Shown here: positions 8,026 to 17,037 of the stretch, piece after piece
How the letters are laid out: each line of letters begins with the position of its first letter
Position numbering within the stretch: the stretch's first letter is position 1
DNA from: CAYJBH01 sp964368815
GTDB lineage: Bacteria; Bacillota; Clostridia; Oscillospirales; Ruminococcaceae
Assembly (NCBI GenBank): GCA_964368815.1
Contig: CAYJDA010000026.1
Span: 1 to 30,259, forward strand
Reading direction: 5' to 3'
Length of the DNA: 30,259 nucleotides
Position numbers and translations under genes: made by a program
The notes under the pieces: model-generated
The model's input: the letters and a program-made list of their open reading frames with translations, nothing else
What the model was told of the DNA's origin: nothing
Databases searched by the model: none

Positions 8026-8161
8026 AACTAATATAAGCGACTCTCCCCTCATAACAAAAATGTTTATGTAATTTTAAATGCATTAACATAACCGTTTATT
8101 TTTAGTTTTAGAGCATAAAATTTTTATCATTAAAGCCTGAAATAACACAGAGAGGTAAATT

Positions 8162-9145
8162 ATGAAAATTGCTTTTTTTGACACTAAAACATACGACTTG
8201 CAATATTTCGAAAAATATGCACAAGAATACAGGCATGAAATAACTTTTTTAGAATCAAAATTAACACCTCATACTTCAAAGCTTGCCGATGGGCATGAGG
8301 CTGTTTGCGCTTTCGTTAATGCAAATATCGATAGTAAAGTTCTGAGAGCTTTAAAACAAAACGGTGTGAATTTACTTTTGCTACGCTGTGCCGGATATAA
8401 TAATGTGGATTTAAAATCAGCAGCAGAGTTAGGGATTAGAGTATTTAGAGTTCCGGAATACTCCCCACAAGCAGTTGCGGAACATGCGATAGCGCTCGCG
8501 ATGGCAGCAAACAGGCGCGTGCATAAGGCGTATAACCGTGTACGTGAAAATGATTTCAGCCTGCAAGGACTTGTTGGACTTGATCTTTATGGCAAAACTG
8601 CCGGTATTATCGGCACCGGAAAGATAGGGGCTGCCATGATAAATATCTGTAATGGATTTGGAATGAATGTTATTGCTTACGATATGTATCCTAACAAAAA
8701 TTTAAACGCAAAGTATGTTGAACTTGATGTCTTGCTCAGCACCGCCGATCTCATATCGTTACACTGCCCATTGTTTGAAAACACTCGCTACATTATTAAC
8801 TCCGAATCTATATCAAAAATGAAAGACGGAGTTATTCTTGTTAACACTTCAAGAGGCGGCTTAATAAACACTAACGACTTAATAGACGGTATAAAGGCTC
8901 AAAAATTTCATGCCGTAGCATTGGATGTATATGAAGAGGAGTCTTCTTTTGTTTTTGACGACTATTCAAATGACATTTTAAACACTACAACAGTAGCAAG
9001 GCTCTTATCATTTCCAAATGTTATTTTAACATCTCATCAAGGTTTTTTAACCGATAAAGCGCTAATAACAATAGCAGATGTAACGATGCAAAACGCAAGA
9101 GATTTTGAAAACGGTGTTGACTCTATTAACGAGGTAAAGGAATAA
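8162..9145 (+). CDS. D-lactate dehydrogenase-like 2-hydroxyacid dehydrogenase
   Basis: This is a 327-residue D-isomer-specific 2-hydroxyacid dehydrogenase, most like fermentative D-lactate dehydrogenase (pyruvate + NADH to D-lactate). The substrate domain carries RCAGYNNVDL (75-84) and VPEYSPQAVAEHA (97-109). The NAD domain has the dinucleotide-binding GTGKIG at 151-156. Catalytic residues are visible as R231 (NTSRGGLI), a Glu in DVYEEE (255-260) and H292 (TSHQGFLT). The DVYEEE...FVFDDYS layout resembles LdhA, but hydroxyisocaproate dehydrogenases share this architecture, so the natural substrate is not fixed. A 136-bp gap separates it from the nitroreductase gene; no strong promoter was seen there. 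A GAGAGG ribosome binding site precedes the ATG. The GNAT gene follows 28 bp downstream. Confidence 0.9.
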   Translation: MKIAFFDTKTYDLQYFEKYAQEYRHEITFLESKLTPHTSKLADGHEAVCAFVNANIDSKVLRALKQNGVNLLLLRCAGYNNVDLKSAAELGIRVFRVPEYSPQAVAEHAIALAMAANRRVHKAYNRVRENDFSLQGLVGLDLYGKTAGIIGTGKIGAAMINICNGFGMNVIAYDMYPNKNLNAKYVELDVLLSTADLISLHCPLFENTRYIINSESISKMKDGVILVNTSRGGLINTNDLIDGIKAQKFHAVALDVYEEESSFVFDDYSNDILNTTTVARLLSFPNVILTSHQGFLTDKALITIADVTMQNARDFENGVDSINEVKE

Positions 9146-9173
9146 ATTATTTATAAAATAAGGAGGGCAACAG

Positions 9174-9728
9174 ATGAAGCATAAAGGAACAATTACACTA
9201 AAAACAGATAGGCTTGTCCTACGTCGCCTGCATGAAACTGATGCCGATGAAATGTTTAATCAATATGCAAACGATGAACGTGTTACAACATTTTTATCAT
9301 GGGCTCCTCATGGTAATGTTGAAAACACAAAAACATTGCTTCATTCTTGGATGCCTAACTATGAAAAGTTAGATTATTACCACTGGGCAATTATTTTCGA
9401 AGATAAAATGATTGGAAGTATCAGTTGTGTTTCTGTTGATGAAAAAAATGAACATTGTGAAATTGGATATTGTATTGCATATGATTTTTGGGGTAAAGGA
9501 ATAACCGCCGAGGCATTAAATGCTATAATTGCATTTTTATTTAAAGATGTTGGCATGAATAGGATTATGGCAAAACACGATATTGAAAACCCAAATTCAG
9601 GAAAAGTTATGCAAAAATGTAATATGAAATATGAAGGTTACATGAGAAGTTTTTATAAAAGACATGACAAAACTTTTGGAGATTCAAAAATATATTCAAT
9701 ATTAAAAAACGATTACTGTACAAAATGA
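9174..9728 (+). CDS. GNAT-family N-acetyltransferase (RimJ/RimL-like)
   Basis: This is a 184-residue acetyl-CoA-dependent N-acetyltransferase. It opens with the RimJ/RimL-like LKTDRLVLRRLHETDADEMF. The CoA-binding region is EIGYCIAYDFWGKGITAEAL, containing the family's GKGxxxEA pattern, and the C-terminal NPNSGKVMQKCNMKYEG is the usual conserved end (NxxSxxVxxKxGFxxEG). An AAGGAGGG site immediately precedes the ATG. It probably shares a transcript with the upstream dehydrogenase and ends at the strong hairpin at 9757-9790. Its codons are more A/T-rich than those of its neighbours. Acceptor unknown; small-molecule or protein N-terminal acetylation are both possible. Confidence 0.9.
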   Translation: MKHKGTITLKTDRLVLRRLHETDADEMFNQYANDERVTTFLSWAPHGNVENTKTLLHSWMPNYEKLDYYHWAIIFEDKMIGSISCVSVDEKNEHCEIGYCIAYDFWGKGITAEALNAIIAFLFKDVGMNRIMAKHDIENPNSGKVMQKCNMKYEGYMRSFYKRHDKTFGDSKIYSILKNDYCTK

Positions 9729-9756
9729 GCATAATGAGCATAATTTGCATAAAGCA

Positions 9757-9790
9757 AAACTACCAATATCGACTTTGATATTGGTAGTTT
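9757..9790. terminator. Bidirectional intrinsic terminator between the GNAT and EAL genes
   Basis: A perfect 14-bp stem (AAACTACCAATATC / GATATTGGTAGTTT) with a 6-nt loop sits between two convergent genes. T-rich tracts follow in both directions, so it can serve both transcripts. Confidence 0.85.
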
Positions 9791-9813
9791 GTTTCTTTAC
9801 TGGTAGCCGTATA

Positions 9814-9862
9814 TACCGACCTCCCTTTAGTTAGTTTCTATGTCTAACTTTGAGGGTCGGTA
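9814..9862. other. Two-tier inverted repeat downstream of the EAL gene
   Basis: An outer 8-bp stem (TACCGACC / GGTCGGTA) encloses an inner 6-bp stem (AGTTAG / CTAACT) with unpaired flanks. It lies between the EAL stop codon and the main terminator, so in the minus-strand transcript it would form a second 3' hairpin. Possible roles are mRNA 3'-end protection or a remnant of another repeat. No T-run follows directly. Confidence 0.45.
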
Positions 9863-9895
9863 CATTGTTCAAATGTTTTTATTAAAAATCTGCTT

Positions 9896-11146
9896 TTATA
9901 TTATATCGAGTTCCTCAAGTGGCTTTGGCTTTGCAAAATGATACCCTTGAGAATAACTAACTTTTTCTGCAAGTAAAATCTTCTGAATATCATTATTTTC
10001 AACAAATTCCGCAACAATTTTAGAACCTATCAAGTTTGACATAAAGCTGATGGATTCTAATATGGTTACATTGTTTTTACTATTAGGTAGGTTTTTTATT
10101 ATCTGCCCATCAATTTTGATAATATCGGGCTTTAGGGATATTATTGAGGTGTAGGTTGCAAATCCCACGCCAAAATCATCCACAGCAATTTTACAACCCA
10201 TTTCTCGCACAATATTTAAAAAAGCATACAACTTCTCACCACTGTTATAGTTTTCAGTTTCTACAAATTCTATTGTAAGTCTGCTGGGGTCACTAAAATG
10301 TTTTATCCTATCTATAAACCATGTTGAAAACTCATCATTTTCAACGTCAAACAAGGATATATTTATACAAACTTCGCTTTTTTTATTTTCGAAATCATTC
10401 AAAACTTCATCAATCATAATTTTACTTAGTGTATGATACAGTTTAAATTTCTTCGCAATTCCTAAAAACAATCCTGGCGGGTAAATCTTACCTGAACTGT
10501 CAGCTATTCGCATTAAAGCTTCATATCTTTCTATTTTATTGTTCTCATTATTATGTATACCTTGATAATAAGGGATTACTTTATTTTCGTTAATAGCATA
10601 ATTAATCAGTGTAAAAACTTCAACTGCTTCCTTATTTTCCGTGTTTAACAACTCTCTTTCATTTGATGCAATAATATAATTGTTTTGCGATTTTTTATGT
10701 AGGTAGAAAGCGCTTATAGCCCTGTCAATAAGGTTGTCTTTACCATACACAACCACAAAGCGAGATAATCCGTTAAGCCCTGACGATTTAGATGAAGAAA
10801 TCATATACTGCTCGTATGTTGTTTGCATAAGCTTTGAAAAATCATCATCACTCATTTCTTCAGTAGCCGCTACAATAAAATTATTATAGTTGTACATATA
10901 ATGGATAATACAGTTGCTGAGGCCCATCGCTTTTATATCGTTTCTGCCCTGTGTTAAAACTTCTTTACAGCCCAAATTATAGGCGTTCAGACCAAAGGTA
11001 GCAATCATCATATCTGCATTAACAATCTCGGTCATGCAAATTTTATTGATATTCAGTTTTTCAACATCATTCAGAAACTTCTCATATCTAAAAACATTGT
11101 AATCAGGATGAACCTCATTCAAATCAATATATTTAACATCATTCAT
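9896..11146 (-). CDS. EAL-domain cyclic-di-GMP phosphodiesterase with N-terminal GGDEF-like region
   Basis: This is a 416-residue soluble protein. The EAL domain (from about residue 175 to the end) keeps the residues known to be needed for c-di-GMP hydrolysis: E in EAL (209-211), N in INISL, E in the IEFVETE strand, the DDFGVGF loop, K in IKIDGQ, E in AEFVE and Q in QGYHFAKP. The first ~165 residues have no GGDEF signature but resemble a worn GGDEF domain, including an AISAFYLHKKSQNNY segment. They may serve as a regulatory or dimerisation part. No membrane segment is seen. It is the last gene of a three-gene c-di-GMP operon, with a GGAG site 10 bp before the ATG. It probably lowers c-di-GMP made by its neighbour. 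Confidence 0.9.
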   Translation of the reverse strand: MNDVKYIDLNEVHPDYNVFRYEKFLNDVEKLNINKICMTEIVNADMMIATFGLNAYNLGCKEVLTQGRNDIKAMGLSNCIIHYMYNYNNFIVAATEEMSDDDFSKLMQTTYEQYMISSSKSSGLNGLSRFVVVYGKDNLIDRAISAFYLHKKSQNNYIIASNERELLNTENKEAVEVFTLINYAINENKVIPYYQGIHNNENNKIERYEALMRIADSSGKIYPPGLFLGIAKKFKLYHTLSKIMIDEVLNDFENKKSEVCINISLFDVENDEFSTWFIDRIKHFSDPSRLTIEFVETENYNSGEKLYAFLNIVREMGCKIAVDDFGVGFATYTSIISLKPDIIKIDGQIIKNLPNSKNNVTILESISFMSNLIGSKIVAEFVENNDIQKILLAEKVSYSQGYHFAKPKPLEELDII

Positions 11147-11182
11147 ATTGCGTAAACTCCAAATAAATTTAAAATATGCTAA

Positions 11183-12493
11183 CTATTTACCTTGTTGACC
11201 CGGCACTCGAGAAGTCATTCTTGATTGTTTGCTTGCCATTTTATTGTCGTACATTCTTTGGTCGACCGTCTTAAAAAACTCATTATACTGGAGCATCGTC
11301 TTTCCAACAAAGCAATCAAAACCTATCGCAAGAGAGTATTTATAAACTGCATTCTTATTGGCTTTATTAATTTGACTGACTACTTCAATGATCATTTCCT
11401 CTATTTCTTCTTTAGTACAACCCATTAAAAGAGAAACAAATTCATCACCGCCGATACGAAAAGTTTTGCCGTATTTACCAAAATTGCCATTTAGTGCATA
11501 GTAAGAATTTCTAAGTGCATTATCTCCTTCTATGTGTCCTAAATTATCGTTGATCAGCTTTAGGTTATTCATGTCAGAAATAATGCACCAAAGTTCTTGC
11601 TGCTTGCTTTCGTCTTCAAAAATGTCGTTAAGCTCCTCGTGGTATGCTTTGGCATTATATCCGCCTGTGAGCGTGTCGTTGAAAGAGTATTCAAGCAACA
11701 TGGATTTCATATTGTTTGCAACACTGGCAATTCTTCCAATTTCATCCTTAGTATAAAGCTCGCTCGGTATCTCAATTTTCATATTTCCGGTGTCGGCTAT
11801 CTGCGACATTGCTTTTTCAAGTTGTATAAGACTTGAACTCATGTTTTTCGAGAAAAACTTAGAAAAGATTATGACTCCAAATATAATTAATATACTAATT
11901 AATGCACCGGAAATCAGTATTGTCGTAACAAGATTGTCATTCCTTTCAAGAGCGTCGTTCATAATAGCTTCTTCAGCTGCCGAATATTCGTCTATACTAC
12001 CGAAAAACTCATTTGCAATGGGTGTAACAACCTGTAAGGCATATAGCGCTTCGTCATAATCGCCCTCATTTATCCAAATATCAGCAGAAAGAATCATACT
12101 GTCTTTATACTCATTTTTTTCTTCAATAATGCGCTCAAACTCTGCGAGTTGAGAACCTGTTAAGTACTTAGTATATTCCTCCATTTTATTATCAAGGTCA
12201 TTAAACGCTGCAATATAATCATGGTAATAATCTTGTTTCACCTCTTCGTCTACAGCAAACAAAATATCTCGCCCTAAAACACGGCAAACATACATATTTC
12301 TAACAATAGCACTTAATTCCTCTTTGTGCCTTACATTGGTATCAATAATGTACTGGGAGGAATAGTTAACCATTGCTATAGAGAAAAATGATACCAAACT
12401 GATTATAATGACATTTATAATCACAAACAGCTGCAATGGCAAAAATTTTCTCCTGATAGTAGCATTGTTTAGCCATATAACAAATTTTTTCAT
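11183..12493 (-). CDS. Membrane-bound GGDEF diguanylate cyclase with HAMP-like linker
   Basis: This 436-residue protein is expected to make c-di-GMP from two GTP. From the chosen start, a transmembrane helix lies at about 22-42, an extracytoplasmic four-helix-like sensor at 43-188, a second helix at about 189-211, a HAMP-like segment next, then the GGDEF domain with an intact GGDEF at 349-353 and the upstream FNDTLTGGYN start motif. No RxxD inhibitory site precedes the motif (the residues there read GKYG), so product inhibition at an I-site is not expected. A TTG at 12523 is in frame, but the ATG at 12493 has an ideal AAGGAG (12500-12505) six bases upstream and is taken as the start. It lies 26 bp after the GGDEF-EAL gene. 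Confidence 0.9.
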   Translation of the reverse strand: MKKFVIWLNNATIRRKFLPLQLFVIINVIIISLVSFFSIAMVNYSSQYIIDTNVRHKEELSAIVRNMYVCRVLGRDILFAVDEEVKQDYYHDYIAAFNDLDNKMEEYTKYLTGSQLAEFERIIEEKNEYKDSMILSADIWINEGDYDEALYALQVVTPIANEFFGSIDEYSAAEEAIMNDALERNDNLVTTILISGALISILIIFGVIIFSKFFSKNMSSSLIQLEKAMSQIADTGNMKIEIPSELYTKDEIGRIASVANNMKSMLLEYSFNDTLTGGYNAKAYHEELNDIFEDESKQQELWCIISDMNNLKLINDNLGHIEGDNALRNSYYALNGNFGKYGKTFRIGGDEFVSLLMGCTKEEIEEMIIEVVSQINKANKNAVYKYSLAIGFDCFVGKTMLQYNEFFKTVDQRMYDNKMASKQSRMTSRVPGQQGK

Positions 12494-12519
12494 GGTAATC
12501 TCCTTGTTGTAACAAGATC

Positions 12520-14745
12520 TCAACTCAATAAGTCATTATATTTTTCTTCAAACTCTGATATCGGAATTGGTTTTGAATAAAAATAACCTTGCACGGCATC
12601 GCAGTCGATCTTTTTTAGTGATTCAATTTGCTCTTGCGTTTCTATTCCCTCGGCAACTACATACATTTCAAGGTTGTGTGACAACTTAATAAACCCATCT
12701 ACAACATATTCTGCGCGAATGGCTTCCCGCTTATCGTTAAAAAAGCTCCTATCCATTTTTATAGTATCTGCTTTAAGGTTTTTTAGAAGCCCGAGAGAGG
12801 AATATCCGGCACCAAAATCATCAATGGATATTTTAAATCCGGCTTTTCTAAGATCTGAAAATAAGTCAGTAATAAATGTTTGGTTTTCTATTGTAGCTGT
12901 CTCGGTAAGCTCTATTTCTAAAAATTCGTGAGACACACTATATTTATCGGCAATTTTGCTAATTTCTTCAATAAGCTTTGTGTTGCGTAAATTTTGTCTT
13001 GAACAGTTTACCGATATGGTTATCGCCTTTTTACCATCATCAATCCATCTTCTCAGTGTTTCGCAAACTTTAACAAAAACATATCTATCAAGTTCTACAA
13101 TAAAACCATTTTTTTCAAATAAAGGGATAAAATCGTTAGGGAAAATCATATTTCCATTTGGCTCTCTCCAACGCACAAGGGCTTCTGCACCTATAAGCAT
13201 ATCATCTGTTAAGCTAAATTTGGGCTGTAAGTACACCTCAAATTCATTGTTTGCCAATGCATTTTTCATCTTGCTTGAGATTTCTGCTTCTTTTAGCAGC
13301 TTTTTTGTATAACTCTCATCGTAGTCATATATGATAACACCCTTTTTCTCTTTTGAGATTTTATGCGCTAAATTTAACCTGTTTATTATTTCATCAACAT
13401 CGGTATAACCCACAGGGATATGATATCTACCGTATTTAAATGAAATATGGTAATTTCCGAGTTCAGGTATAAATTTTTGATAATATGATTCATAAAGTGC
13501 TGTTCGGTTTTCCATATCGTCTAAAAATCCATTGCCAGAAAACAGTGTAAATTCATCTATGCCTGACCTTGCTATTATTAATGAGGGTTCTTGTACTGTT
13601 TCTCTTATCGACTTAAAAGCCTGTAAAACTCGATTGCCTATATCAAACCCAAACATCTCATTAATTGCCTTGAAGTTTTCTACATCAATTTTAACAACGG
13701 CATATTTTTCGTCCTTGTTTTTAGCCAAAACTTCTGCCATATCTTTCTTTAGTTTTAACAAATTAGGTAGGCTGGTCAGATTGTCATAGTATGCTGTTTT
13801 TTCAAGTGCATAAACTGCGTAATTTCTGTATATCCAGAGATATACAACAAAAAAAATTATGATTATCAATATTGCTATACCAATACCCATAACCTGATTG
13901 CTGGCAGTTTGCAAATCAATGTTGATTACGCTTTCTTCAATAGCAACTACCAATACCCATTCCGTCATTTTAATAGGAGCATAGGTAAGTATCTTTTGAG
14001 TGTTGCCACTGCCGTAATCCGCCGCGTAGGTAAAGCTACCGCACTGATTGTTTTTAGCATTACTAATGCCTATTGCTACATTTTCAGCCCCTAAAGTTTC
14101 TATATCACTCGGCGGTATTGACTCAAAATCCATGTGTCCCAAACTTGAGGTAAACAGAATATTTAAATCATAATCCACAAGGAAAATCCAACCGCTCTTT
14201 GCAGTATCGTCCAGTATTTCATATAGATCATTTATTGGCACTTCGCTAAGCAATACGCCTGTTATAACATCGTTTTGTGTAACGGGCACTGCAACATCAA
14301 ATACAATTTCGCCTGTGATGGGTGAAATATGTGGTTCTGCAATTTGAAACTCATTATTTTTAGCTTGTGTAAACGATTTGTTGGTCGAAAAATCAAAGGT
14401 TTCTTGAGTTAACGAAATACCGTTTCCGTCTAAATCTATGTAATATAAAGCTTCAAATTCCTCACCCTGTGATTGGGAGCTTAAAAATTCTATAGCATTT
14501 TCCGAGTTAATATCAGCATTTGAAGCATATTGCGAGAGCAAAGACAAATCATCTTCACTTTCTTCTATACTCCGCTCTACTTCCAACCCCATTTGCACAT
14601 TTATGTCTTCCATTTTTATACGTGTTACATCTAAAACCTCATCATCTACTGTGGTTACGTAACAGAAAATCAATGCAGAAATGATTATAAAGAAGATAGT
14701 TATTATTATAATAGATAGCTTGCTGAAAAAAAGTCGTTTAGGCAT
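12520..14745 (-). CDS. dCache-GGDEF(degenerate)-EAL sensor protein
   Basis: This is a 741-residue inner-membrane signalling protein. One helix lies at about 8-30 and a second at about 285-306, enclosing a ~250-residue extracytoplasmic dCache-type sensor (YYIDLDGNG, AEPHISPITGEIVFDVAVPV, WVLVVAIEESVI). The GGDEF domain at 315-475 has GIDEF (395-399) in place of GGDEF, so cyclase activity is doubtful and it may bind GTP as an allosteric input. The EAL domain (about 490-741) keeps EAL (521-523), the SVNCSRQNL Asn, LEIELTET, IDDFGAGYSSL, IKMDR, AEGIE and QGYFYSKP, so phosphodiesterase activity is expected. It is the first gene of the c-di-GMP operon, behind a strong promoter at 14888-14916. The likely ligand is a small molecule sensed outside the membrane. 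Confidence 0.9.
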   Translation of the reverse strand: MPKRLFFSKLSIIIITIFFIIISALIFCYVTTVDDEVLDVTRIKMEDINVQMGLEVERSIEESEDDLSLLSQYASNADINSENAIEFLSSQSQGEEFEALYYIDLDGNGISLTQETFDFSTNKSFTQAKNNEFQIAEPHISPITGEIVFDVAVPVTQNDVITGVLLSEVPINDLYEILDDTAKSGWIFLVDYDLNILFTSSLGHMDFESIPPSDIETLGAENVAIGISNAKNNQCGSFTYAADYGSGNTQKILTYAPIKMTEWVLVVAIEESVINIDLQTASNQVMGIGIAILIIIIFFVVYLWIYRNYAVYALEKTAYYDNLTSLPNLLKLKKDMAEVLAKNKDEKYAVVKIDVENFKAINEMFGFDIGNRVLQAFKSIRETVQEPSLIIARSGIDEFTLFSGNGFLDDMENRTALYESYYQKFIPELGNYHISFKYGRYHIPVGYTDVDEIINRLNLAHKISKEKKGVIIYDYDESYTKKLLKEAEISSKMKNALANNEFEVYLQPKFSLTDDMLIGAEALVRWREPNGNMIFPNDFIPLFEKNGFIVELDRYVFVKVCETLRRWIDDGKKAITISVNCSRQNLRNTKLIEEISKIADKYSVSHEFLEIELTETATIENQTFITDLFSDLRKAGFKISIDDFGAGYSSLGLLKNLKADTIKMDRSFFNDKREAIRAEYVVDGFIKLSHNLEMYVVAEGIETQEQIESLKKIDCDAVQGYFYSKPIPISEFEEKYNDLLS

Positions 14746-14887
14746 CGCTTATTTCCATCCTTAAATATAATATTTACTTTAGAAATATTATTATATAATA
14801 CTGTGTATATAAAATTGTATAGTCAGAGCAAAGCTCGTAAAAGTTATCTGTTTTTTGTTATTGACACGAACAAATTTATCCAACTTA

Positions 14888-14916
14888 ATTGTAACAAAAT
14901 ATATCGAAAATGTCAA
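14888..14916 (-). promoter_or_regulatory. Consensus promoter of the c-di-GMP operon
   Basis: On the minus strand TTGACA (plus 14911-14916) and TACAAT (plus 14888-14893) are exactly 17 bp apart, close to sigma-A consensus. The transcript would start near 14881 and run into the dCache-GGDEF-EAL gene at 14745, leaving a leader of about 135 nt. Confidence 0.75.
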
Positions 14917-15061
14917 ACAGAAAGTAGATTTCCATAGGAATAATTCTATTCTATATTATTAACCTGTCGGCTTAGGGGAATCTTTTAAATATCTTAATTG
15001 CCATCGATAATTTTTGGGTTGTTGGCAGTTTTGAATGTTCGAAAAATAAATTAAGCTCCTC

Positions 15062-15091
15062 TTGATTTCTTTACTGTTTTTCAAGTATAAT
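15062..15091 (+). promoter_or_regulatory. Putative promoter of the sensor-kinase operon
   Basis: TTGATT (15062-15067) and a perfect TATAAT (15086-15091) are 18 bp apart. Use of this promoter would give a leader of about 210 nt containing the paired hairpins at 15177-15224. A weaker alternative, TTCACA-17-TATTAT ending at about 15280, would give a leader of only ~20 nt and skip the hairpins. Confidence 0.55.
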
Positions 15092-15176
15092 GTTATTGAT
15101 AAAATTATACTTAGCAGGAAAGATTAATGCCCCTGTTAAGTATTTTTAGAAAATTCTGATAATACTACAACTATCC

Positions 15177-15224
15177 GTTAGGTGCTAATGCGAACACACC
15201 TAACACGCAGAAATTACCGTGTTA
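15177..15224 (+). promoter_or_regulatory. Two mutually exclusive hairpins upstream of the sensor kinase
   Basis: Hairpin A pairs GTTAGGTG (15177-15184) with CACCTAAC (15197-15204). Hairpin B pairs TAACACG (15201-15207) with CGTGTTA (15218-15224). They share the bases TAAC at 15201-15204, so only one can form at a time if transcribed. As DNA, the same sequence could be two adjacent operators. No T-run follows, so a terminator switch is not evident. Confidence 0.45.
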
Positions 15225-15306
15225 AACAATGCTATCCTTATCATACTGTTTTTTCACATGTTGTGTTTCTATTGATATTATGCTATTTTTTTGAAGAGGT
15301 TCAATC

Positions 15307-17037
15307 ATGAAAATAAAAAATCAAATAATGATTTTCGTTTTATTAATAATTGTCATACCAATGTTGATTATTAATACTGTTATTTTCAGATTGTATACAC
15401 AGACATTACTAAATAGTGTTAACGACTCCTCACAGCTTGCATTAGCTCAAGTATCTCAAAACATAGATTCTCTTACAAGTGATATTATCTCGGCAAGTAA
15501 TATTATTGTAGGCAATAAAGATGTTACCGGTATACTAGAAAAGGAAAACTATAGTTCTCAAGATTATATAGAAATTCACGATGTAATGAGTTTAGCACAA
15601 AGCTCTGTTTTATATCTCACCTATTCCGAAATAGTGATTTTTGATATCGAATATAATTATTTCACCTCTTCCTCTACATTTTCCAACTTGAAATTGAAAG
15701 AATATCTCACTCCGGAACTATACGAAGAGACTGTCGCTCTCGGTGGAAGGGTAAATTGGAGTCAATCACAATATGACTTTTCGATAGAAAATTATGAAGA
15801 TATGCAAAATATAATTGCCACGCGTGCAATTATGGACGAAAGTATGTCTGAGTGTCTTGGTATCGTATTAATCGTTACATTTCCACATAGGCTTTTTGCC
15901 GATAATCCAAACCCGGATACCGGCAGTTTTTTTATAGCACAAAATGAAAAAATTGTATATACAGATAATAATCTGGGCGAATTAATTGACTATGATTTGA
16001 TAACATTGGATGAAAACAGTAACAACTATGAACAGCATATAGAAAATAAGGATTACATTATCAATACTGCTCAAAATGCAAGAACAAATTTTGATCTTAT
16101 CCATTTGGCAGATAAAAACCTTCTACTGCACGAACTAAATATGGTAACAAATTTACAGTTTTTTTTCCTCATTATTATTTCAATTGCTTTTTTTGCTCTG
16201 TCTATATATTTTGTTAATCGTATCTTGGATCCGCTTGCAAAGCTTTCAGAACATATAAAAAACATCAAAGACTATAGGCTTGCTGAAAACAAATTTGTTG
16301 TTAACGGTTCGAAGGAAATTAACGACCTTGCAGAGCAATACAATCTTATGTTAAACAAAGTTGCTTCATTAATCACTCAAATAGAAACAGACCATAAACA
16401 AAGAGAAAAACTAAGATTTCAATCGCTACAAAATCAAATCAACCCTCATTTTATTTTTAACACATTAAACTCCATAAAAATAATCGTGCAGATGCGAGAA
16501 ATTGAAAAATCGGTTAATATGATCGTAGCACTTGGAAACATGTTAAAGCATATTTTAACAAATAGCAACGAAATGATACCGTTACATTGCGAACTTGATA
16601 ATGTTAAAAATTATTGTGCTATACAAAAGATACGTTATGGTAATATTTTTGATTTAATTGTTGATGTTCCCACTAACTGTTTAAACGAGGAAGTACCCTG
16701 TTTATTGTTACAGCCCATAGTTGAAAATTCTATTATCCACGGCATTTTTGATTATTCTGAAAATGGATTAATAACAGTAACATGTGAGAAAGACGGGGCA
16801 ATTTTATTGATAAGTATTCGAGACAATGGTTGTGGCTTAAACCGGAACAAATTAAAGGAGGAAATATATTCCGAGCAAAAGTCAACACATTTAGGGTTAA
16901 GAAATATAATGGAGCGAATTAAGCTGATATATGGTGAGCATAGCAGCCTTGAGATAGCACAAACCGAACAAGGAAGCTGTATTACTTTATTATTAACACA
17001 TGAAGAAAATTCCGACAACAAGGAGCACTATGTTTAA
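15307..17037 (+). CDS. YesM/LytS-type sensor histidine kinase
   Basis: This is a 576-residue membrane kinase that should phosphorylate the response regulator encoded next. Helix one is at about 9-28 and helix two at about 280-302, with a ~250-residue extracytoplasmic sensor between them. A HAMP-like segment (ILDPLAKLSEHIKNI) follows the second helix. The His_kinase core reads QNQINPHFIFNTLNS, with the phosphoacceptor His at 381, followed by the ATP-binding LQPIVENSIIHGI N-box, RDNGCGL and HLGLRNIMERI. This architecture is typical of kinases controlling carbohydrate importers in Firmicutes. Its end overlaps the regulator gene by 8 bp, so translation is coupled. The signal is probably the substrate of the importer encoded downstream, an inference from context. 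Confidence 0.93.
   Translation: MKIKNQIMIFVLLIIVIPMLIINTVIFRLYTQTLLNSVNDSSQLALAQVSQNIDSLTSDIISASNIIVGNKDVTGILEKENYSSQDYIEIHDVMSLAQSSVLYLTYSEIVIFDIEYNYFTSSSTFSNLKLKEYLTPELYEETVALGGRVNWSQSQYDFSIENYEDMQNIIATRAIMDESMSECLGIVLIVTFPHRLFADNPNPDTGSFFIAQNEKIVYTDNNLGELIDYDLITLDENSNNYEQHIENKDYIINTAQNARTNFDLIHLADKNLLLHELNMVTNLQFFFLIIISIAFFALSIYFVNRILDPLAKLSEHIKNIKDYRLAENKFVVNGSKEINDLAEQYNLMLNKVASLITQIETDHKQREKLRFQSLQNQINPHFIFNTLNSIKIIVQMREIEKSVNMIVALGNMLKHILTNSNEMIPLHCELDNVKNYCAIQKIRYGNIFDLIVDVPTNCLNEEVPCLLLQPIVENSIIHGIFDYSENGLITVTCEKDGAILLISIRDNGCGLNRNKLKEEIYSEQKSTHLGLRNIMERIKLIYGEHSSLEIAQTEQGSCITLLLTHEENSDNKEHYV

Larger units (their letters stand above)
14746..15306. other. 561-bp divergent intergenic region between the c-di-GMP operon and the sensor-kinase operon
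   Basis: No open frame with gene-like features is seen. The left part holds the minus-strand promoter (14888-14916) and about 135 nt of AT-rich leader with a small GAGC/GCTC hairpin at 14826-14836. I looked for the conserved c-di-GMP-I riboswitch core and did not find it. The right part holds a plus-strand promoter (15062-15091) and a pair of overlapping hairpins (15177-15224). The segment 14920-15060 shows nothing I can name. Confidence 0.6.

Noticed and set aside
12494..12523. Ten-residue N-terminal extension of the GGDEF protein from a TTG codon
   Set aside because: The ATG at 12493 has an ideal AAGGAG six bases upstream; the TTG start overlaps the previous gene and its codons include that very ribosome binding site.
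14746..14881. A c-di-GMP riboswitch in the leader of the c-di-GMP operon
   Set aside because: The conserved GEMM core and tetraloop-receptor pattern were looked for by eye and not found; the leader is AT-rich with only a small hairpin.
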